This document shows positions 16,999-25,927 of a stretch of DNA of 64,000 bases, in pieces; position 1 is the stretch's first letter, and the number at the start of each line of letters is the position of its first letter. The stretch comes from Rhodobacteraceae bacterium UBA1943 (lineage in GTDB: Bacteria > Pseudomonadota > Alphaproteobacteria > Rhodobacterales > Rhodobacteraceae). The notes under the pieces were generated by a model, which saw only the letters and a list, made by a program, of their open reading frames with translations, was not told where the DNA came from and searched no databases. A program made the translations under genes and the position numbers. The DNA is taken from NCBI GenBank assembly GCA_002336845.1, contig DDEX01000011.1, positions 5,675 through 69,674 of the forward strand, in the 5' to 3' direction.

Positions 16999-18168
16999 AT
17001 GGACCAACGTCGCCCATTTTCCGTCGGCAGTGATGCATCGACCTTCGAAAGCTCGGGGGCGCGGAAGATCGTCATCCTCTCGTCGCATGTCTTTCTGGAT
17101 GGCTTCCGTAAGGCGAGCGTGCATTTCGTGGCGCGTCGATGGGCGGTGGCCGGTCATGAGGTCTTCTTCACGACGCTGGGGCACAGCTGGCTGAGCCGCT
17201 TCAAGCAGAAGGAGCGCCTCGAAGCCCTTCGCCGCGCGCAGGGCAATCGCTATTCCGAAGTCGAGCCGCGCCTGTTCGCCGGCGCCTATATTCCGCCGCT
17301 CCATGCCTTCAGCACCGGAAAACCCTTCATCAACCGGCTGGTCAGGCCGCTCTTCGCCCTCTACGCCAGCCATTTGCCGGGTTTTGTCCGCACGAAGATC
17401 GAAGCGGCCGATCTCGTCGTCATCGAGAGCGGCACGCCCGTCGCCTTTCTGGCGCTCGTGCATCGGCTGAACCCACGGGCGAAGCTGCTCTATTTCTGCC
17501 GGGACCTGTTGAGGAGCATCGGGGCGTCGCCCTATCTGTGCGAGGCGGAAAGCCGCGGTATCGGACTTTTCGACAGCGTCTGCGTTCCCTCGCGCCGGCT
17601 GGGCGAAATGCTGCCACCCGGCGGGAAGGTGCATTTCGTGCCGCAGGGCATCGAAGGCGCGATCTTCGACCGCGCCGAGGTGTCGCCCTATGCCGAAGGC
17701 AGCCGCAATGCGGTCGCGGTCGGCGACATGCTTTTCGACCAGCCTTCCGTCGCCGCGATGGCCGAGGCCGCACCGGAGGTGACGTTCCATCTCTTCGGCA
17801 TACGCTGGCGGGGCGACGCTCCGGCCAATGTCAACGTGCATGGCGAGCAGTCCTTCGAGACGCTGGCCGCCTATATCCGCCACGCCGACATTGGTCTTGC
17901 GCCCTACCGGGTCAACAGCAGTGAAGTCTATCTCGCCGAATCGAGCCTCAAGCTGCTGCAATACGCCTATTGCCATGTGCCGGTCCTGTTGCCTGACATC
18001 ATCCCGGTCTCGCGCGGGAACGAGGTCGTCTATTCGCTCGACGGCGGAAACGATTGGCGCCGGATCATCGATACGGCGCTCGCCTGGCCGCATAGCGAGG
18101 CCTATCGTGACGGCATTCTGACCTGGGACGATGTGGCCCGGCAGACGCTCGCCACCGTCTTCGCCTGA
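16999..18168 (+). CDS. GumK-like glucuronosyltransferase (surface polysaccharide)
   Basis: Glycosyltransferase of 389 residues resembling GumK (family GT70), which adds glucuronic acid to a lipid-linked oligosaccharide during xanthan-type exopolysaccharide synthesis. Visible marks are the N-terminal KIVILSSHVFLDGFRKASVHFVAR, matching the GumK acceptor domain, LLYFCRDLLRSIGASPYL in the middle, and the nucleotide-sugar region HADIGLAPYR. It has no signal peptide; GumK is a peripheral inner-membrane enzyme. It is convergent with a flippase and near a TupA-like ATP-grasp, giving a small polysaccharide group. Donor and acceptor are inferred. Confidence 0.8.
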   Translation: MDQRRPFSVGSDASTFESSGARKIVILSSHVFLDGFRKASVHFVARRWAVAGHEVFFTTLGHSWLSRFKQKERLEALRRAQGNRYSEVEPRLFAGAYIPPLHAFSTGKPFINRLVRPLFALYASHLPGFVRTKIEAADLVVIESGTPVAFLALVHRLNPRAKLLYFCRDLLRSIGASPYLCEAESRGIGLFDSVCVPSRRLGEMLPPGGKVHFVPQGIEGAIFDRAEVSPYAEGSRNAVAVGDMLFDQPSVAAMAEAAPEVTFHLFGIRWRGDAPANVNVHGEQSFETLAAYIRHADIGLAPYRVNSSEVYLAESSLKLLQYAYCHVPVLLPDIIPVSRGNEVVYSLDGGNDWRRIIDTALAWPHSEAYRDGILTWDDVARQTLATVFA

Positions 18169-18174
18169 AAACGA

Positions 18175-19674
18175 TCAATCGGGATTTGATGCTGCCACGA
18201 GGCGGATGAGGCGTCTGGCGAGCGGCCGCAATCTGCCCGGCACCCGTTCCTCGACCATACCGGCGATCCGTGCCGCCTCTTCGGGGGCGATCAGCCCGAG
18301 CAGCCGGGCGGCGGCGATGTAGATCAGAGCACCGAGGGCGACCGCGACCGGCAGGCCGGCAAGGCCTGGCAGCAACATCGTCGTTGCAAAGGCAACCAAG
18401 CCGCAGGCGCTTGCGGCGACGAAGGTGCGGCCGAGCGCACCCCATGGCACGCCGGGGCCACCATGCGCACCGACGGCGATGAGCAGAAGGCCGAGCGTCA
18501 GGCTCTCGGCGAGAATGCGCGCTGCCCCCGCGCCGACGATGCCGCCCGAGGGGACGGCGATGACGAGTAGCGCGAAGATGAGAACGGCGGAGGCGAGCGT
18601 CACGCGCAGCAGCCGACCGCCCTGTTCGTGTGCGGCGAGATAGGCCCAGGGCACGACGGCAAGGCCTGCCGGCACCGACGCCAGAAGGAAAAGCACCGCC
18701 GCGCCGGAGGCCGGCTTGAAGTCCGCGCCGAAGACGATGGGGATGAGCGAGGCGATGATCGCCGCGCCGCCTATGCCGAGCGGCATGACGAAGAGGGCGG
18801 TGAGGCGCAGGCTGTTGCGGTAGAGCGTGTCCGGCGGCTCGTCGCTGGCGCTGCGTGCGGCAAGGCCGACGAGGAAGGCGGGCGAGAGCTGGAGCGTCAA
18901 CTGGCTGACGAGACCGGCAAAGGCGACGGCGGCTGCGAAGTAGCCGACATCGGCATCAGCAAGGAAATAGCCGACGACGAGGAATTCGATGCGCGTGAGA
19001 AGCACGATGTCGATCGCATCCGTCGTCCACATGCTGCGCCGGTAGGCCTGCATTTCGGGCGTGAGCGCTGCGGGGTCGGAAGGCGCGCGCCTGTCGAGAT
19101 GGCCCGCGAGGCTGAAGACTTGCGGCAGGTAGCGCGTCAGCATGCCGAGGAGCGCACCGCCGGGGCCGACGAAGGCAGCGCCGGCAAAGACGATCGGCAC
19201 CTGCAAAAGGCTGCCGATGGCCGTCGTCGAGGCCACCTCGTCGAAGCGCCCGCGCCCGCGCGCGATGGCGGCGGAAAAGGCGGCGAGCACATAGGCAAGG
19301 AAGAGCAGGCTCGCGCCGACCCAGATCCATGGCGCCGGCGCGCCCGAAAGGCGGTGGTAGATGCCGAAGGCCAGCATGGCGACAAAGGCGAGGGCCACGG
19401 AGGGCAGGAGAGCGGAAAAGGCGCGGCGCGCAATCGGCGCCCAGGCGTCCCCTCCCTTGTCGCGCGCGGCTGCTACGTAGCGTAACACCATCTGCGGAAA
19501 GCCCTGGTCAGCCACAGCGGCGACGCAGACGACGACCCACATCGCATAGGCCACGAGGCCAGAGCCGGCTGGGCCGAGCACGCGCGCATTGATGACGCTG
19601 ACGAGGAACCCCGCCGCCAGTGACACGAGCGTTGCCGCCAGATTGATGAGGGAAGAGCCAAGAACGCTGTTCAT
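18175..19674 (-). CDS. Polysaccharide/lipid-oligosaccharide flippase (Wzx/MurJ-fold)
   Basis: About 499 residues with some 12-14 hydrophobic helices of the MOP superfamily (polysaccharide biosynthesis protein). The N-terminal helix SLINLAATLVSLAAGFLVS, followed by INARVLGPAGSG, is the usual Wzx/RfbX start. I use the ATG at 19674, which has GGGCGG just before it; a longer in-frame start adds a non-membrane stretch. The 5' end faces the divergent TupA-like gene, with 88 bp between starts. Role: moves undecaprenyl-linked repeat units across the inner membrane (family knowledge); substrate unknown. Confidence 0.85.
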   Translation of the reverse strand: MNSVLGSSLINLAATLVSLAAGFLVSVINARVLGPAGSGLVAYAMWVVVCVAAVADQGFPQMVLRYVAAARDKGGDAWAPIARRAFSALLPSVALAFVAMLAFGIYHRLSGAPAPWIWVGASLLFLAYVLAAFSAAIARGRGRFDEVASTTAIGSLLQVPIVFAGAAFVGPGGALLGMLTRYLPQVFSLAGHLDRRAPSDPAALTPEMQAYRRSMWTTDAIDIVLLTRIEFLVVGYFLADADVGYFAAAVAFAGLVSQLTLQLSPAFLVGLAARSASDEPPDTLYRNSLRLTALFVMPLGIGGAAIIASLIPIVFGADFKPASGAAVLFLLASVPAGLAVVPWAYLAAHEQGGRLLRVTLASAVLIFALLVIAVPSGGIVGAGAARILAESLTLGLLLIAVGAHGGPGVPWGALGRTFVAASACGLVAFATTMLLPGLAGLPVAVALGALIYIAAARLLGLIAPEEAARIAGMVEERVPGRLRPLARRLIRLVAASNPD

Positions 19675-19762
19675 CCGCCCTTTTCCCACGAAAAGATAAC
19701 TTTGAATTAAATAAAGCCGGGCATTGCTTGGGCATGGCGAAATAAAGGCATGTGGGGCGATC

Positions 19763-20701
19763 ATGGAGAACCCGGTTCGCAAGGAGACGTTCCTTGTTCC
19801 CGGTTATCAGCGGCGGACGCTCAAGGAGATGTTTCGGCATCTGATCTGGCGCGTGATCGCGCCGTTGCCGGATAAATCTTACCTGAAGCTAAAATACTGG
19901 GTCATCAAGGGCGAATGGCCCGATATCGACCGCCCGAAAACCTTCTGCGAGAAGGTCCAGGCGCGCAAACTCTACGACCGCAAGCCGATCTACGCGACGC
20001 TGGTCGACAAGGCCGGCGTGAAGCCCTTCGTCGAGGAGAAGGTCGGCCCCGCCTACGTGACGCCGACCTACTGGGTGGGAACGGACCTTTCGACGGTGGA
20101 TTGGGCCAAGGTTCCGCTGCCGGCCGTGGTGAAGCCGACCCATGCGAGCGCGCAGGGCCGCTTCCTCTACGGCGAGGAGGATATCCGCCGTCTGCTCGAG
20201 GACAATCCGGCGCCGGCGTGGCTTACGCTCGATCACGCCCACTACAATCGCGAATGGGCCTACAGCGCGGTCAAGCCGCAGGTGCTGATCGAGGCGATGC
20301 TTGTCGTCGATGGCGGCGTGCCGTGGGATTATCGTTTCTTCACCTTCGACGGCGTGGTCTCGCATATCGAGGTGAACCTGCGTGTCGACGGCAAGGGTTA
20401 TGCCTGCCACTACAGCCCCGACTGGGTGCGCCTGCCGTTCCACGACCCCGATTACCTCACGCCCTATCCGGGCGAGGTGCCGAAGCCCGCGCGCTTCGAC
20501 GAGATGATGCGGATTGCCCGGACCATTGGACAGGGCTTCGATTTCCTCAGGATCGACCTCTATGCCAGCGACGACTGGATCAAGCTCGGCGAACTGACGC
20601 TCTATCCGGGCGGCGGTTTCGAGCGGTTCGATCCGCCGCAATACGATCGCCTGCTCGGCGACAAATGGACCCTCGGCTTCGAGATTCCCGGCGCCGCCTG
20701 A
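19763..20701 (+). CDS. TupA-like ATP-grasp protein (polysaccharide locus)
   Basis: 312 residues matching the TupA-like ATP-grasp family (PF14305), named after the teichuronopeptide synthesis protein. Marks are KLKYWVIKGEWPDIDRPKTFCEKVQ near the N-terminus, VVKPTHASAQGRFL, and GELTLYPGGGFERFDP at the C-terminus, where the Mg-binding carboxylates would lie. Members occur in capsule and exopolysaccharide loci and are presumed to attach amino acids or similar groups to sugars. It is not embedded in a long eps cluster here, only beside a flippase and a GumK-like transferase. A strong terminator follows its stop. Confidence 0.83.
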   Translation: MENPVRKETFLVPGYQRRTLKEMFRHLIWRVIAPLPDKSYLKLKYWVIKGEWPDIDRPKTFCEKVQARKLYDRKPIYATLVDKAGVKPFVEEKVGPAYVTPTYWVGTDLSTVDWAKVPLPAVVKPTHASAQGRFLYGEEDIRRLLEDNPAPAWLTLDHAHYNREWAYSAVKPQVLIEAMLVVDGGVPWDYRFFTFDGVVSHIEVNLRVDGKGYACHYSPDWVRLPFHDPDYLTPYPGEVPKPARFDEMMRIARTIGQGFDFLRIDLYASDDWIKLGELTLYPGGGFERFDPPQYDRLLGDKWTLGFEIPGAA

Positions 20702-20728
20702 CCTTCAGTGCATGACGAGCCTTCCGGC

Positions 20729-20756
20729 AAGGGCCGATCCGCAAGGATCGGCCCTT
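20729..20756 (+). terminator. Rho-independent terminator after the TupA-like gene
   Basis: Perfect 12-bp stem (20729-20740 with 20745-20756) closed by the stable tetraloop GCAA, followed by CGTTCGTTC. It begins 27 bases after the stop codon. The T-run is short, but stem quality is high. It separates the polysaccharide gene from the GntR-regulated operon. Confidence 0.8.
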
Positions 20757-20800
20757 CGTTCGTTCATGGATGATCGATTTGCTTACCGATGATTAACCTC

Positions 20801-20859
20801 TTGACAGCGGAAGCGCGTCGCATAATGCTAAGATGTCAGACCAATTTGAGAAGCTGACA
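20801..20859 (+). promoter_or_regulatory. Putative promoter and operator of the GntR-PLP-ABC operon
   Basis: TTGACA at 20801-20806 is followed by CATAATGC (from 20821), giving a -35/-10 pair with a short 14-16 bp spacer. Immediately downstream is the inverted repeat TGTCAG (20834-20839) ... CTGACA (20854-20859). This is a reasonable GntR/FadR-type operator placed to block the promoter. If transcription starts near 20835, translation must use the ATG at 20881. Proposed from sequence only. Confidence 0.45.
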
Positions 20860-20880
20860 CCAAACAGGGGAATTGGCGTC

Positions 20881-21603
20881 ATGCCAGCAGAACCGAGTGA
20901 CAGGCCGCATATCGCGCCGTTGCCGCCCATTGACCGTGCGCGGCAGGTGACGGAGGCTTTGGCCTCCTATATCGACCGGGCCAGCCTCAAGGCAGGCGAC
21001 CGGATGCCGGCCGAGCGCGAACTGATGTCGGCGCTGGCGGTGGGGCGCTCGACGATCCGCGAGGCGATCCGCCACTTCCAGGCACTCGGCGTCATCGAAA
21101 GCCGCAAGGGTAGCGGCACCTATCTGCTGAAGCCGATCACCACAGCGACCGTGCACATGCCGCTCTCCTTCGACGCGGCGCATCTGCGCGACATCCTGCT
21201 CCAGACGCTGGAGGTTCGCCGCGGTCTCGAATGCGAGGCCAACATGGTGGCGGCCAAGCGCCGCACGGCCGAAGACCTCGTCGTCATCGAGGAAAAGCTC
21301 AACGAGATGGAACGGGTGCATATCGCCAAGGGCACCTCCGGTCCTGAGGATCTGGCTTTCCATCTCGCCATCTACGACGCCACGCACAATCCGCTGTTCA
21401 AGCAGCTTCTCGAACAGATGCGCGGCGCTTTCGAACGTTTCTGGGAAGAGCCGTTCGACCGGCAGGATTTCGCCCGGCGCTCCTTCCCGTTCCACCGCAC
21501 ACTCTTCAACGCGATTGCCGCGCAGGACCCTGAGACCGCGCGCATCGAGACTCTAAAAATCCTCGAAGTCGTCGAGGAAGACATCAAGGAAATGTCCAAA
21601 TGA
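20881..21603 (+). CDS. GntR-family (FadR subfamily) transcriptional regulator
   Basis: About 240 residues: an N-terminal winged helix (PAERELMSALAVGRSTIREAIRHFQALGVIE) and an all-helical FCD ligand domain (LEVRRGLECEANMVAAKR, then FHLAIYDATHNPLF). An in-frame ATG at 20833 has no ribosome site and lies at the expected transcription start. The ATG at 20881 has AGGGG ten bases upstream, so I chose it. It overlaps the following PLP-enzyme gene by ATGA and thus heads the operon it probably autoregulates. FCD-type regulators respond to small carboxylates or sugar acids (family knowledge); the ligand here is unknown. Confidence 0.9.
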   Translation: MPAEPSDRPHIAPLPPIDRARQVTEALASYIDRASLKAGDRMPAERELMSALAVGRSTIREAIRHFQALGVIESRKGSGTYLLKPITTATVHMPLSFDAAHLRDILLQTLEVRRGLECEANMVAAKRRTAEDLVVIEEKLNEMERVHIAKGTSGPEDLAFHLAIYDATHNPLFKQLLEQMRGAFERFWEEPFDRQDFARRSFPFHRTLFNAIAAQDPETARIETLKILEVVEEDIKEMSK

Positions 21604-22772
21604 CCAACGGAGCCGATCCGTTCGACCTTGCCTCGCTCATCGTCGCCCACGACGAGGCGAACGCCTTCGAGGCGGTGGTGCCGCCCATCGTGCAGACCTC
21701 GCTTTTCACCTTCGGCAGCTATGACGAGATGGTCTCGGCCTATCGCGGCGAGATCGTGCGCCCGATCTATACGCGCGGCCTCAACCCAACGGTGCGCGCC
21801 TTCGAGGAGATGCTGGCCAAGCTCGAGGGCGGCGAGGATGCGCTGGGCTTTGCCAGCGGCATGGCCGCGATTTCCTCCACCGTTCTCTCCTTCGTCGAGC
21901 CCGGCGACCGCATCGTCGCCGTGCGCCATTGCTACCCGGATGCCTTCCGCCTGTTCGGCACGCATCTGAAGCGCATGAAGATCGAGGTTACCTATGTCGA
22001 TGGGCGCGACGAGGAGGCCATGGAGAAGGCCATGCCCGGCGCCAAGCTGCTCTATCTCGAAAGCCCGACGAGCTGGGTGATGGAGGCGCATGATGTGGGC
22101 GCACTCGCAGCCATCGCCAAGCGCCATGGCGCCATCAGCGTCATCGATAACAGCTGGGCAAGCCCGATCTTCCAGAAGCCGCTGTCGCTCGGCGTCGATC
22201 TCGTGCTGCATTCGGCGTCCAAGTATCTCGGCGGGCACAGCGACGTGGTCGCAGGCATCGTCACCGGCTCGAAGGAACTGGTCGGCCGTATCCGCTCGGA
22301 GGCCTATCCCTATCTCGGCGGCAAGCTCTCGCCCTTCGATGCCTGGCTCCTGATCCGCGGCCTTCGAACTCTGCCGATCCGCATGAAGGCGCATGAGGCG
22401 GCGGGGCTGGAGATCGCCAAGCGCCTGCAGGCGCTCGATATCGTCGAGAAGGTCTGCCACCCCGCGCTCGCCAACCGCCTGCCGCCGGGCCTAACCGGCA
22501 CCTCCGGCCTGTTCTCCTTCATCTTCCGCGAGGGCGTCGATGTTCGTGCCTTCGCCGACCACCTCAAGCTCTTCAAGCTCGGCGTCTCCTGGGGCGGCCA
22601 TGAGAGCCTGATCGTGCCGGGCGAGGTGGTGCTGGAGCAGAAGGCCCAACCCAATTCCGCGCATACATTCGGCATCGATGCGCGGTCCGTGCGTCTTCAT
22701 ATCGGCCTCGAGGGAACCGAGGCGCTGTGGAGTGATCTGGAAGCGGCGATAGCAGCCGCGACCGAAACCTGA
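21600..22772 (+). CDS. Cys/Met-metabolism PLP-dependent enzyme (cystathionine lyase/synthase family)
   Basis: 390 residues, fold-type I PLP enzyme. The cofactor lysine is in SASKYLGGHSD (about residue 205). The cofactor Asp is in IDNSWASPIFQ, and the family N-terminal segment YTRGLNPTVRAFEE is clear. The length is typical for cystathionine beta-lyase or gamma-synthase. The operon context (FadR-type regulator and a CUT1 sugar importer) is unusual for methionine synthesis. It suggests beta- or gamma-elimination on an imported thioether or amino-sugar conjugate (inference). The true substrate cannot be read from sequence. Confidence 0.88.
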   Translation: MTNGADPFDLASLIVAHDEANAFEAVVPPIVQTSLFTFGSYDEMVSAYRGEIVRPIYTRGLNPTVRAFEEMLAKLEGGEDALGFASGMAAISSTVLSFVEPGDRIVAVRHCYPDAFRLFGTHLKRMKIEVTYVDGRDEEAMEKAMPGAKLLYLESPTSWVMEAHDVGALAAIAKRHGAISVIDNSWASPIFQKPLSLGVDLVLHSASKYLGGHSDVVAGIVTGSKELVGRIRSEAYPYLGGKLSPFDAWLLIRGLRTLPIRMKAHEAAGLEIAKRLQALDIVEKVCHPALANRLPPGLTGTSGLFSFIFREGVDVRAFADHLKLFKLGVSWGGHESLIVPGEVVLEQKAQPNSAHTFGIDARSVRLHIGLEGTEALWSDLEAAIAAATET

Positions 22773-22810
22773 CGTCAAAAATCCAAGCAACCAGAAAAGA
22801 GGGAACGACC

Positions 22811-24070
22811 ATGAAACGACTTTTGACCGCTGCCCTGCTCACCTCGCTGATGGCGACGAGCGCGCTGGCCGATACGACGCTGAAGCTTGTCGAGGTGATC
22901 ACCAGCCCCGAGCGCACCGAGACGCTGAAATCCATCGTCGGCAAGTTCGAGGCCGCGAACCCCGGCACCAAGGTCGAGATCATCTCGCTGCCCTGGGGCG
23001 AGGCGTTCCAGAAGTTCGCCACCATGGTCTCGGCCGGCGAAATTCCTGACGTCATGGAAATGCCCGACACCTGGCTGTCGCTCTATGCCAACAACGGCAT
23101 GCTCGAAAGCCTGGAGCCTTACATCGCCAAGTGGGAACACACGCCCGGCCTGACCGAGCGCGCGCTGGAACTCGGCCGCGACGTCAAGGACACGGCCTAC
23201 ATGCTGCCCTACGGCTTCTACCTGCGCGCCATGTTCTACAACAAGAAGCTGCTCGCCGAAGCCGGCGTCGCCGAGCCGCCGAAGACCATGGATGAGTTCC
23301 TCGCGGCGTCGCAGGCCGTCGCCAAGCTGCCGGGCAAGTCGGGTTACTGCCTTCGCGGCGGTCCGGGCGGCCTCAACGGCTGGGTTATGTTCGGCGCGAC
23401 CATGGCCGGCTCCAACAAGTTCTTCAACGAGGACGGTACCTCGACGATGAACGAGGAAGGCTGGGTCAAGGGCCTGACCTGGGTCATCGACCTCTACAAG
23501 AACGGCCTTGCGCCGAAGGACAGCGTCAACTGGGGCTTCAACGAGATCGTCGCCGGCTTCTACGGCGGCACCTGCGCCTTCCTCGACCAGGATCCGGATG
23601 CGCTCATCGCCATCGCCGAGCGCATGAAGCCGGAAGATTTCGGCGTCACCAAGATGCCGAAGGGCCCGAGCGGCAAGGCCTTCACCACGATCGGCTTCGC
23701 CGGCTGGTCGATGCTGTCGGCAGGCCAGAACAAGGACCTCTCCTGGAAGCTCATCGAGACGCTGGAAGGCCCCGAGGGCAACATCGAGTGGAACAAGCGC
23801 ACGGGCGCGCTGCCGGTGCACAAGTCGGCCGAGAAGGATCCCTTCTACGCCAGCGAACAGTTCAAGGGCTGGTTCGATGAGCTTGCCGACAAGGATATCG
23901 TGCTGACCGTCATGCCGACCTACCTCGAGGAATTCGCCTTCTTCAAGGATTCGCTGGCGATCAAGACGACCCAGGAAGCCCTGCTCGGCGACATCACGCC
24001 GGAAGAGCTGGCCAACCAGTGGGCCGACTACCTGACCAAGGCACAGCAGAAGTTCCTCGCCAAGAAATAG
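22811..24070 (+). CDS. ABC transporter solute-binding protein, family 1 (sugar type)
   Basis: 419 residues with a signal peptide (LLTAALLTSLMATSALAD, cleavage near residue 21) and the family-1 extracellular solute-binding fold. Marks are TLKSIVGKFEAANPGTKVEI near the mature N-terminus, a PDVMEMPDTWLSLYANNGM segment, and YMLPYGFYLRAMFYNKKLL. It binds an oligosaccharide or glycerophosphate-like solute in the periplasm for the two permeases downstream. All 22 phenylalanine codons are TTC by hand count, unlike genes beyond 26 kb. The AGAGGGAACGACC before the ATG gives a good ribosome site. Confidence 0.92.
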   Translation: MKRLLTAALLTSLMATSALADTTLKLVEVITSPERTETLKSIVGKFEAANPGTKVEIISLPWGEAFQKFATMVSAGEIPDVMEMPDTWLSLYANNGMLESLEPYIAKWEHTPGLTERALELGRDVKDTAYMLPYGFYLRAMFYNKKLLAEAGVAEPPKTMDEFLAASQAVAKLPGKSGYCLRGGPGGLNGWVMFGATMAGSNKFFNEDGTSTMNEEGWVKGLTWVIDLYKNGLAPKDSVNWGFNEIVAGFYGGTCAFLDQDPDALIAIAERMKPEDFGVTKMPKGPSGKAFTTIGFAGWSMLSAGQNKDLSWKLIETLEGPEGNIEWNKRTGALPVHKSAEKDPFYASEQFKGWFDELADKDIVLTVMPTYLEEFAFFKDSLAIKTTQEALLGDITPEELANQWADYLTKAQQKFLAKK

Positions 24071-24081
24071 GCCCGAGGAAC

Positions 24082-24113
24082 CGCCGGGCGGAGACCCAAG
24101 GCTCCGCCCGGCG
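24082..24113 (+). terminator. Strong intra-operon hairpin after the binding-protein gene
   Basis: Perfect 12-bp GC stem (24082-24093 with 24102-24113) and an 8-base loop, 12 bases after the stop. It is followed by a weak CCCTTTTG. It lies between binding protein and permeases of one operon, so it more likely stabilises the upstream message or gives partial termination, producing excess binding protein. Confidence 0.7.
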
Positions 24114-24157
24114 CGATCACCCTTTTGAAACGCCCCGCACCTAACGGAAGCGAGACG

Positions 24158-25081
24158 ATGACCCTTGCTGCCCATTCGCATGCCGCAAAACCGCTCAGGA
24201 AGCGGATCGCCGATGCGTCGGAACCCTATCTCTACAGTGCGCCGGCGCTGATCCTGATCATCGGCGTGATGCTGGTGCCTCTGGTGCTCGGCATCTCCTA
24301 TGCCTTCCGCGATATCCAGCTCCTCAATCCGTTCTCCGGCGGCTTCATCGGGCTCGATCATTTCCGCGCGCTCGGGCAGGACCAGGCCTTCTTCCGGGCG
24401 CTGCGCAACACGCTGTGGTGGACGGGGGCCTCGGTCTTCCTGCAATTCATCTTCGGCCTCATCCTCGCGCTTTTGCTCGACAAGCCCTTCGCCGGCCGCG
24501 GTCTCGTACAGGCGCTGGTCTTCCTGCCCTGGGCGGTGCCGAGCTTCCTTGCCGGCCTCAACTGGGCATGGCTGTTCAATCCCGTCATCGGCCCGCTGCC
24601 GCATTGGCTTCACGCGCTCGGCCTGCTCGATGCGCCGAACAATATTCTCTCCGACCCGCAGCTCGCCATGTGGGGGCCGATCGCCGCCAATGTCTGGTGG
24701 GGCATTCCCTTCTTCGCGATCACGCTGCTGGCAGCGCTTCAGGCGATCCCGCGGGACCTTTATGAGGCCGCCAGCATCGACGGGGCCGGGCCGGTGCAGC
24801 GCTTCCTGTCGATCACGCTGCCGTTCCTGGCGCCGACCATCGCCATCACCATCCTGCTGCGCACCGTCTGGATCTCGAACTTCGCCGACCTCATCGTCGT
24901 CATGACGAATGGCGGACCGGCGGATCGCACCCAGATCGTCGCCAGCTACATCTTCACGCAGGCCTTCAAGCGGCTCGATTTCGGCTATGCCTCAGCCATT
25001 GCCCTCGTGCTGCTCGTGCTCCTGCTCGTCTATTCGCTGCTGATCGTGCTGCTGCGGCAGACGATGCTCAACAAGGGGTGA
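24158..25081 (+). CDS. Sugar ABC transporter permease 1 (CUT1, MalF-like)
   Basis: 307 residues, six helices, with the EAA loop (YEAASIDGAGPVQRFLSITLP) that docks the ATPase. I chose the ATG at 24158 because of the GGAAGCGAG ribosome site. An in-frame start at 24125 sits in the downstream flank of the hairpin. It belongs with the binding protein before it and the second permease four bases after its stop. Confidence 0.92.
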   Translation: MTLAAHSHAAKPLRKRIADASEPYLYSAPALILIIGVMLVPLVLGISYAFRDIQLLNPFSGGFIGLDHFRALGQDQAFFRALRNTLWWTGASVFLQFIFGLILALLLDKPFAGRGLVQALVFLPWAVPSFLAGLNWAWLFNPVIGPLPHWLHALGLLDAPNNILSDPQLAMWGPIAANVWWGIPFFAITLLAALQAIPRDLYEAASIDGAGPVQRFLSITLPFLAPTIAITILLRTVWISNFADLIVVMTNGGPADRTQIVASYIFTQAFKRLDFGYASAIALVLLVLLLVYSLLIVLLRQTMLNKG

Positions 25082-25085
25082 TGCC

Positions 25086-25916
25086 ATGAAGAGCAAACCC
25101 GTCCTCACCATCCTGCATCGCCTGGCGATCCTCGCCTATGTCGTCTTCGCGCTGTTCCCGCTGTTCTGGCTCCTGAAGGTCTCGGTGACGCCGAACGACC
25201 TGCTCTACAGCGAGGGCGTGCGCATGTGGCCGTCGCGCACCAGCTTCGACCACTATGCCTTCGTCATCGCGCACAGCGCCTTCCCGACCTTCTTCAAGAA
25301 CAGCCTCATCGTCGCCGGCTCCACGGCCGTGACGGTGACGATCCTCGCCTCGCTTGCCGGCTACGCGCTGTCGCGCTTCAATTTCAAGGCGAAGTACTGG
25401 ATCGTTGCGCTGATGCTGATCACGCAGATGTTCCCATTGGTCATGCTGGTGGCGCCGATCTTCAAGATGCTTTCGCCGCTCGGCCTGACGAACAGCCTTA
25501 CCGGCCTCGTCATCGTCTATACGGCCTTCAACGTGCCTTTCGCCACCTTCCTCATGCAGTCCTTCTTCGACGGCATTCCGAAGGATCTGGAGGAGGCGGC
25601 GATGATCGACGGGGCAACGCAATTTGTCGCTTTCCGCCAGATCATCCTGCCGCTGACGCTGCCCGGCATCGCCGCGACGCTCGGCTTCGTCTTCACCGCC
25701 GCATGGAGCGAACTGCTCTTCGCGCTGATGCTGATCTCGGGCAATGATTCCTCGACCTTCCCGGTCGGGCTCCTCACCTTCGTTTCGAAATTCTCGGTCG
25801 ATTTCGGGCAGATGATGGCGGCGGGCGTGCTCGCGCTCATCCCGGCCTGCCTCTTCTTCCTCCTCATCCAGCGTTATCTCGTGCAGGGCCTGACGGCCGG
25901 CGCGGTCAAGGGCTGA
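25086..25916 (+). CDS. Sugar ABC transporter permease 2 (CUT1, MalG-like)
   Basis: 276 residues with six helices and the EAA motif LEEAAMIDGATQFVAFRQIILPL. Partner of the preceding permease. The codon style is still that of the left part. It is followed after 11 bases by the ATPase gene in which the window changes character. Confidence 0.92.
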   Translation: MKSKPVLTILHRLAILAYVVFALFPLFWLLKVSVTPNDLLYSEGVRMWPSRTSFDHYAFVIAHSAFPTFFKNSLIVAGSTAVTVTILASLAGYALSRFNFKAKYWIVALMLITQMFPLVMLVAPIFKMLSPLGLTNSLTGLVIVYTAFNVPFATFLMQSFFDGIPKDLEEAAMIDGATQFVAFRQIILPLTLPGIAATLGFVFTAAWSELLFALMLISGNDSSTFPVGLLTFVSKFSVDFGQMMAAGVLALIPACLFFLLIQRYLVQGLTAGAVKG

Positions 25917-25927
25917 AAGGTCTTCCC

